9,518 bases of DNA from positions 1-9,518 of the forward strand of contig JBBQXZ010000180.1 in NCBI GenBank assembly GCA_038209145.1. The letters are read 5' to 3'. How positions within the stretch are numbered: the stretch's first letter is position 1; each line of letters starts with the position of its first letter. The notes below the pieces were generated by a model. That model saw nothing but the letters and a program-made list of their open reading frames with translations. It was not told where the DNA came from and made no database searches. This document shows positions 4,301 to 9,518 of this stretch, piece by piece. The DNA comes from Lunatibacter sp038209145 (lineage in GTDB: Bacteria; Bacteroidota; Bacteroidia; Cytophagales; Cyclobacteriaceae). The translations under genes were made by a program, and so were the position numbers.

Positions 4301-6967
4301 TCAGGACAAGGACTCCATCCATACTATTTTCCCTTCTTTTACTGATACAGCAGCAAAATGTCCCATAATTTTCTTAATTCCATCAGGAAGGTCTATGGTC
4401 ATTTCTCCTGTGGTGTGCATGGACATGATGTGGTCTATACCATTTAGCGTTTCGACAGCAACTATACCTGAATCATCCATTAGCTTTACACTTTTGACAA
4501 ATGGCTCATCCCCCTCATAGCCCTCAAAGACAGAGATAAAGGTCTGTAAATTATTTCCTTGCTTTCGTCTGACGAAATAAGGTAGCGTAGCCCCTATATC
4601 TGCATTCTTCCAATCTCTTTGTCCCCAGCCCGTGGCTGCAAATAGCTCTTCACCTTCCTGACCTAGCGACCAGGCCTTGGTGGTCAACCCGTTTTCACTT
4701 TTCCATTGCGTACTCCAAATGGCATTTCCATCAGCAGCTTTTATGTCCTTGAAATCGTAAAGGGAAAGTCCCGTTGTTGCTTTCGGTGATATACCGTCAA
4801 TTTCCAAGATCTCACCTGAGGCATGAAAAACATAATCCTGAATTTCACCCCCCTGCACCCTGAAGAAATCTACCACATAACTTTGCCCGTTACCATGATC
4901 GATTAACACGGAGGTACGCTTGTAAACCAGGGCATTGGAATAGGCAGTTGAAGCCATTTCCATTACTTTTATATTGGCAAAAATTTTGAAAAGTAAGACC
5001 TCTCCTCCTCTTCCTTCCCTGACTTGATTTTGTTCATCGATAAGTACCGTATTGTGGGCCAATACGCGGATGTTATTGGGTTTCTGTGGATGGTCCCACA
5101 AATATCCCAGATCTGAGAGTAACTCAGCACCTTTTTTCCAATAGTAAAGATTTAGGCTGTCATTCTCATGGTGTACCCCCCAGTGACTGGCACTCATTAG
5201 CAAGAGGCTTTCCCTCCCAAATAGGCCCGTTCGAAGATGCCCAATTCGCAAATGAGGAGGGCACCAGTCCGGGAGAGTCAGTGCAAAAACTTCTTCTTTT
5301 TCGAGACCTGGCTTTCTGTAAAACATGGAAAATGACAGGGAACCATTGGGCTTGGTAAGGTCATACGGAAGTCGAAGAACCGGTTCTACCTCACTTGCTG
5401 TAAAATCACTGTTAAACAAGGAAGATCCACTATGCAAAGCGAGTTTTTGACCGCATAATTCGTTTAAGAGCGCGAGGTAAGACCCATTATCCGGATAATT
5501 TGCGACCATTAATTCAACATAAGCCACATCCAATCTTGTGTTTTGGAATGAATCCGCATAGGGGGGATAATTCAAATCGCCCTGCAAGCCGTTAAAAAAA
5601 GCCTCCCATACCAATTTGTAATTGGTATCATGGTACAAATCCAAATTATCAATGCGCTGGTCAGATTTATCCTTATAAAGCGGCGGATCTGAATACCCCT
5701 GACCAGCCTGGGCCATATCCCATATGCCTCCCAGGGTCATCAAACCATAAAAAGGGGATTCACTGGTAGTACCATCAGGCAAATACCAACCATCCACGGT
5801 CATATGAAAACCTTCGAGGCCAAACCTTACCAAACCCGGATGCCCCACACACATCCCAACCAGGGCTGCGGCTGTTCGGTTACTTACTGACTTATTGTTC
5901 AGTCCCTTATCGCAAACCAATAAAATAGTACTTTCTAGCAAAAGATCCTTTTCAATGGTTAGTTTGTCCATTTCGGAAAACAAAGGGGTACCATCTGAAT
6001 TCTTTGCCTGACAGGTAAGGTCATATGCCGTCACCACTTTTCGCACAAAGTCAGATTCCAACCCTACGCCACTTGCTCTTCCCGCACTCCAAAATCCCGT
6101 CCAAAGTATATGGTCTGCTTGGTTGGGCGGAGGACATAATTCCGGTTCAGGCAGGTTCAGTATATTAAGCGCAGCTGTTTTTGGGTCCATGTCCGCATAT
6201 TCTCCATAGCCAACATGAATTAGCCAACCCGGATAGCATTTGGCCAGCCGAAGAAGAATCTGCCTGCAAGCAGCTGCATAGAAAAAATTTCCGGTAAGAA
6301 GGTATCCTTCTGCCAAAGTTCTACAAAATCCCGCTATCCATTGTACTTTCCTAGATCGAATATTGGCCGTAAAGCTGGGTCTCCCCTGTTTGTATCCAAA
6401 AATCACAAATGGGTCTCCCCCACAAAAGCTTAAAGTTTGGGGCTTCCCCCAACTGGTCTTGAGGACAATTTCCTCGGGGTATTGGCTATTGGGAAATACT
6501 TCACGACACTCGGTACATCGTATCTCTTCAGGATGATCTATGTCCCAATCCCAAAGACCATGCGGATGAACAGGCATACCCTTGTCTCGGCATGAAGGAC
6601 AAGGGGTCCAAAGGGGATCACCTGGAGTTGTTTCCTCCACCATGATATCCAAAAAATCAGGCGTAATGCTGCCAATATGTTTTTTGACAATAAGGTCAAT
6701 CCGCTCAAAATGTGTTCTGGCCCAATCATAATTTTCGATATTCTCCTTGGCAAATGCCAGATTTTCCTTCTTTAAAGTCAGGCAAGGATGGCTAACGGAG
6801 GTTCTGTATTTTTCCCAGTCGGACCAGTCAAGCAGCTGTTCCGTATCCGGATAACCGACACAGGTACGGCTTGCGGACGAAACTGATAAAGGACATAAAT
6901 ACATTCCCAAACCCAAAAGTGTACTCTGTTTCAAAAAATCCCTTCTATTCCCTGTTTTCTCTGTCAT
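4301..6967 (-). CDS. Tat-exported heparinase II/III-like polysaccharide lyase
   Basis: The protein has 888 residues from the ATG at 6967. That start places a Tat motif 'NRRDFLKQS' at 7-15 followed by a hydrophobic stretch; an in-frame TTG at 7000 would add 11 residues ahead of it and is less likely. After the signal comes an alpha/alpha-toroid domain to about residue 420, with a CPSC...CTEC tetra-Cys site (123-126 and 151-154), 'NNKSVSNRT' at 357-365 and 'DGTTSESPFY' at 398-407. The C-terminal beta-sandwich is typical of heparinase II/III, with 'GVHHENDSLNLYYWKKGAEL' starting near 597 and 'LAHNTVLID' at 636-644. These families cleave uronic-acid polysaccharides such as heparin, chondroitin or alginate by beta-elimination; the substrate here is unknown. 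The Asn-His pair of studied PL12/PL17 enzymes is not obvious (Asn-Asn-Lys instead). It starts 29 bases after the ceramidase-like stop, so it is probably in the same operon. Confidence 0.87.
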   Translation of the reverse strand: MTEKTGNRRDFLKQSTLLGLGMYLCPLSVSSASRTCVGYPDTEQLLDWSDWEKYRTSVSHPCLTLKKENLAFAKENIENYDWARTHFERIDLIVKKHIGSITPDFLDIMVEETTPGDPLWTPCPSCRDKGMPVHPHGLWDWDIDHPEEIRCTECREVFPNSQYPEEIVLKTSWGKPQTLSFCGGDPFVIFGYKQGRPSFTANIRSRKVQWIAGFCRTLAEGYLLTGNFFYAAACRQILLRLAKCYPGWLIHVGYGEYADMDPKTAALNILNLPEPELCPPPNQADHILWTGFWSAGRASGVGLESDFVRKVVTAYDLTCQAKNSDGTPLFSEMDKLTIEKDLLLESTILLVCDKGLNNKSVSNRTAAALVGMCVGHPGLVRFGLEGFHMTVDGWYLPDGTTSESPFYGLMTLGGIWDMAQAGQGYSDPPLYKDKSDQRIDNLDLYHDTNYKLVWEAFFNGLQGDLNYPPYADSFQNTRLDVAYVELMVANYPDNGSYLALLNELCGQKLALHSGSSLFNSDFTASEVEPVLRLPYDLTKPNGSLSFSMFYRKPGLEKEEVFALTLPDWCPPHLRIGHLRTGLFGRESLLLMSASHWGVHHENDSLNLYYWKKGAELLSDLGYLWDHPQKPNNIRVLAHNTVLIDEQNQVREGRGGEVLLFKIFANIKVMEMASTAYSNALVYKRTSVLIDHGNGQSYVVDFFRVQGGEIQDYVFHASGEILEIDGISPKATTGLSLYDFKDIKAADGNAIWSTQWKSENGLTTKAWSLGQEGEELFAATGWGQRDWKNADIGATLPYFVRRKQGNNLQTFISVFEGYEGDEPFVKSVKLMDDSGIVAVETLNGIDHIMSMHTTGEMTIDLPDGIKKIMGHFAAVSVKEGKIVWMESLS

Positions 6968-6996
6968 GTTTACCCATTGAATTTTCTTACAGCTGA

Positions 6997-8376
6997 TCAA
7001 AAGTCAACCATCATCCGGTTTATTTGCATATATATGTCTGTTTCGAGGGTTGGCTTCCAAGTTCCCGGATGACCAAAGGCAAATTGGGAGGTAGCACCTT
7101 CATAGCCACCTTCCATCAACACCGTTCTGGTGGGAATGTAGGCCATCACATCGTTTGAATACCCAAGGACAAACAACCCATTCCCATATTGACTTTTTAA
7201 CTTGATGGCATAATCAACTACAGGTTCTCCTCCCAGTGCGATCAAGAGTTGATCGCCCAATTTCCAGATTTGAATGGGATAGGGATAGGCGGCTTCCACT
7301 TCATTATTTTTGACTTTTCCGTACATCATCTTTGCCCATCGCTGATAATGACCACTGCTTTCTTCGATCATTTTCAAAAGTACCTCATTGGATGGTGGCT
7401 TATTTAAAGCAAGGGCAACCTCAGCGTAAGCCGATTTTATCTTTGGAGTCAGCGTTTTCATGTCTTCGTCCAAAACCCTTTTTACAGCACTGGCGAGTTC
7501 TTCCCCATATTTCCCCGCCAAAGGCAGGGTTCTGCGTGGCAAAGGATTCTGATCTCCTCCCGCTCCCTGAAAAAACAGTGCTGTGGCACCCGGATACATC
7601 TCTTCCAACGCTATCTGAGCAAAACCCGGATAGTCACCAGACCACTGATTGATTCCCAGAACAGTTGGGTGGCAGGCGTATCCAAAGGCTATGGCCATGA
7701 TTTTGCCTTCCGGATCAGTAACTTTCAATACCGGAACGGCATAATCATTGGGTCCTGCCAGGTCTGTAACCTGGGCGATGGTGGCTTCCGGATTATTTCT
7801 TCTGTTGACCTGAAATCGTGTCTCCCCATTCTCCGAATATACTTTTGCAGGCACTAGGTCGGTCAGGGCTTCCCCTACCAATTGCACGATTTGTTCTTCC
7901 AACCGCTGGGAATAGCGGTTGATATTTTCAATATCTCCCTCCTCCAAAGGATATACGTGGTATAGAAAATCCCGGAGTACCGGGCCTGAATGCGAATGTG
8001 AAAAGTTCATTAGCACTGCCGCATCAGGAAGTAAATAATTGGCTTTTATCTTATCCTTTATCCTTCTTGCCATATCCCTTGGCATACCGCACAGGTCACT
8101 GGTAATAAGGACCACTGTATTATTCTCCGCATCTTGCAAGGCGAGTGCTTTTGACCAAAGCGGGTGAATGGTACCCTCAGAAGGCCCGGTTCGGGTGGCA
8201 TAGCCCGCCATCCACATGGGAAATTGAGGGGTAATATCTACCCTGGAAACACCCGCTTTCCATTGAGGGGAGGTATCCTGGGCATATAGCACAGCAAAAC
8301 CAAAAACGCAGTAACAAGCAATCGCCAAAAAAGGCAGGTAATGAAAGCTTTTTATATTTTTTCCAGCTCTTTTCAT
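6997..8376 (-). CDS. Neutral/alkaline ceramidase-like secreted hydrolase, copy 2
   Basis: The protein has 459 residues. The signal peptide (residues 1-32, hydrophobic core about 13-30, cleavage near 'LYAQ') directs export. The rest matches the N-terminal catalytic domain of neutral ceramidases: 'AGVSRVDITP' at 41-50, zinc ligands 'HSHSGP' at 127-132, His236 in 'YACHPTVL', Glu384 in 'LGGEP' and Tyr406 in 'GYSNDVMAYIP'. In bacterial neutral ceramidase the nucleophile Ser lies in 'GDVSPN'. Here the segment is 'GAGGDQNP' (271-278), so Asn277 takes that place, and the C-terminal Ig-like domain of true ceramidases is absent. The fold and metal site are supported; ceramide hydrolysis is doubtful. 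The start overlaps the previous stop as ATGA, and the protein is a close paralogue of the upstream gene. Confidence 0.88.
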   Translation of the reverse strand: MKRAGKNIKSFHYLPFLAIACYCVFGFAVLYAQDTSPQWKAGVSRVDITPQFPMWMAGYATRTGPSEGTIHPLWSKALALQDAENNTVVLITSDLCGMPRDMARRIKDKIKANYLLPDAAVLMNFSHSHSGPVLRDFLYHVYPLEEGDIENINRYSQRLEEQIVQLVGEALTDLVPAKVYSENGETRFQVNRRNNPEATIAQVTDLAGPNDYAVPVLKVTDPEGKIMAIAFGYACHPTVLGINQWSGDYPGFAQIALEEMYPGATALFFQGAGGDQNPLPRRTLPLAGKYGEELASAVKRVLDEDMKTLTPKIKSAYAEVALALNKPPSNEVLLKMIEESSGHYQRWAKMMYGKVKNNEVEAAYPYPIQIWKLGDQLLIALGGEPVVDYAIKLKSQYGNGLFVLGYSNDVMAYIPTRTVLMEGGYEGATSQFAFGHPGTWKPTLETDIYMQINRMMVDF

Positions 8377-9518
8377 TGGTCTGTTAAGGGATATTCCACC
8401 ATTTCAATTCCCGTCATTTTGGCAAGTTTCACCGCTTCCGCAAGTATGTTGTCTTCAATAGAAGCTGCCCATGGCGTGGTAAATATGGGAGATCTGCTTC
8501 CTTCATATCCGCCTTCGGCTAGCACTTTTTTGGTGGGAATATAGGCCATGACGTCATTCGAGTAACCCATGACAAATATATCCGGTCCAAACATCTTTTT
8601 GAGCTCAAGCGAATAACCGACAAGAAGCTCTCCTCCAAAGGCGAAAATGGATTGACTGCCCAGTTTCCAGGCTTGTACCGGGTAGGGATAGGATGTGATA
8701 AGCGCCTCCCCATTGTCCAATTTTGAAAGCAGGACTTTTGCGTTTTCTTTGAGGTATTCCGGATAGTCTGACGCGGAGCCAATTATTTCCCGCAATTCTT
8801 CTTTGGTTGGACTGGGTTTGGCAAAAGTCAGGTCAATTTCCGAATAGGCGGTAGAAAGATTGGCTTCCAACACGTTACTGTCTTCATTTAAAACCCTCTC
8901 CACTGCGGCAGCCAATTCCTTTCCATACTGCTGTGCCAAGGGAACGGTTCTCCTTGGAAGCGGATTTTGGTCAGCTCCTGCCCCCTGAAAAAAAAGAGCT
9001 GTGGTTCCCGGATAGCGGTTTTCCAATTCTATCTGGGCAAACCCAGCGTAATCCCCGGATATTTGATAATCAGACAATACCGTGGGATGACAGGCATAGC
9101 CAAAAACAATTGCTTTTAATTCTCCTTGTTGATTTTCTACTTTAATAACAGGAACAGCGTAATCGTTGGGTCCTTTTAACTCACTTTGGTAAGTTATGGT
9201 GGCTTCTTTGTTATTTCTCCTGTTGACCTGAAACCGGGTTACACCATTGTCCGCATACAAGTTTACGGGTTCAAGGGATTTAATGGTCTCTCCCACCAAA
9301 TCCACCAACTGTTGTTCCAATCTAGCCGCATATTGCTCGATTTTATTCAATTCATCCTTATCTAGTTGAAACTGGTACCTGGCATAATCCGTCTCCGGGC
9401 CGGTATGGGTATGCGAACTGTTGAGGATGACCTGATCCTTGGTTAGTCCAAATTCACTCAATAAACGGTTTCTTACTTTATTGGAAAGTTCCTGTCTGAT
9501 ACCAACCAAATCTACTGT
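8373..9518 (-). CDS. Neutral/alkaline ceramidase-like hydrolase, copy 1, N-terminus beyond right edge
   Basis: The frame is open to the last base of the window (382 codons with stop). By comparison with its neighbour about 90 residues, including the start and signal peptide, lie outside. The first visible residues are 'TVDLVGIRQELS', mid-domain. Conserved parts are 'SSHTHTGPE', 'GYACHPTVL', 'FFQGAGADQNP', 'FGGELL' and 'MGYSNDVMAYIP': the zinc His, His, Glu and Tyr are kept, and Asn again stands at the Ser nucleophile position. Over a 116-residue ungapped block from 'VNRRNN' to 'VLNED' I count 83 identities with the downstream paralogue, so the pair arose by tandem duplication. The tails differ: this copy ends with about 18 extra residues after 'AEAVKLAKM'. 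An ATGA overlap joins it to copy 2. Confidence 0.88.
   Translation of the reverse strand, partial: TVDLVGIRQELSNKVRNRLLSEFGLTKDQVILNSSHTHTGPETDYARYQFQLDKDELNKIEQYAARLEQQLVDLVGETIKSLEPVNLYADNGVTRFQVNRRNNKEATITYQSELKGPNDYAVPVIKVENQQGELKAIVFGYACHPTVLSDYQISGDYAGFAQIELENRYPGTTALFFQGAGADQNPLPRRTVPLAQQYGKELAAAVERVLNEDSNVLEANLSTAYSEIDLTFAKPSPTKEELREIIGSASDYPEYLKENAKVLLSKLDNGEALITSYPYPVQAWKLGSQSIFAFGGELLVGYSLELKKMFGPDIFVMGYSNDVMAYIPTKKVLAEGGYEGSRSPIFTTPWAASIEDNILAEAVKLAKMTGIEMVEYPLTDQ

Noticed and set aside
6968..7000. TTG start for the heparinase-like lyase, adding 11 residues
   Set aside because: The ATG at 6967 puts the Tat motif at residues 7-15, the normal place; the TTG extension adds residues of no signal character.

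Overview
The window looks like a chromosomal segment from a free-living or marine Bacteroidota, most likely Cytophagales or Cyclobacteriaceae-like. This is inferred from the protein families present: Tat-exported heparinase-like lyase, Bacteroidota-type ParE antitoxin, Bacteroidota-style tyrosine recombinase. AT-rich intergenic DNA without strong Shine-Dalgarno sequences agrees. No rRNA, tRNA or CRISPR array was seen.

Layout. Positions 1-2500 are an accessory 'scrapyard' of broken genes around a few intact small ones. They hold an IS110-type transposase fragment (minus strand, running off the left edge), the decayed C-terminal end of an imidazolonepropionase-like amidohydrolase (plus), and an intact two-gene plus-strand unit (RDD membrane protein and a 76-residue lipoprotein) closed by a strong hairpin terminator. 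After these come a ParE-type toxin remnant with its intact 82-residue antitoxin (minus) and a decayed C-terminal end of a tyrosine recombinase (minus).

Positions 2505-9518 are one minus-strand gene cluster, read from the right edge leftwards. It holds a right-truncated neutral-ceramidase-like protein, a second paralogous ceramidase-like protein (ATGA overlap), a Tat-exported heparinase II/III-like polysaccharide lyase of about 888 residues, a Tat-exported canonical Amidohydro_2 protein, and a second amidohydrolase-fold protein whose metal ligands are all replaced. The overlaps (4 and 14 bases) and the 29-base gap suggest co-transcription. The one larger gap, 115 bases before the canonical amidohydrolase, carries a perfect 18-base palindrome with a central CG that could be an operator.

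How the genes may work together (inference). The lyase would cleave an acidic polysaccharide or glycosaminoglycan-like polymer in the periplasm or outside the cell. The two ceramidase-fold proteins keep the zinc ligands but have Asn where the ceramidase Ser nucleophile lies, so they may hydrolyse an amide or ester on the products rather than ceramide. The amidohydrolase pair may then process a small ring-opened, lactone or acyl product. No SusC/SusD, sulfatase or regulator is visible inside the window; these may lie beyond the right edge.
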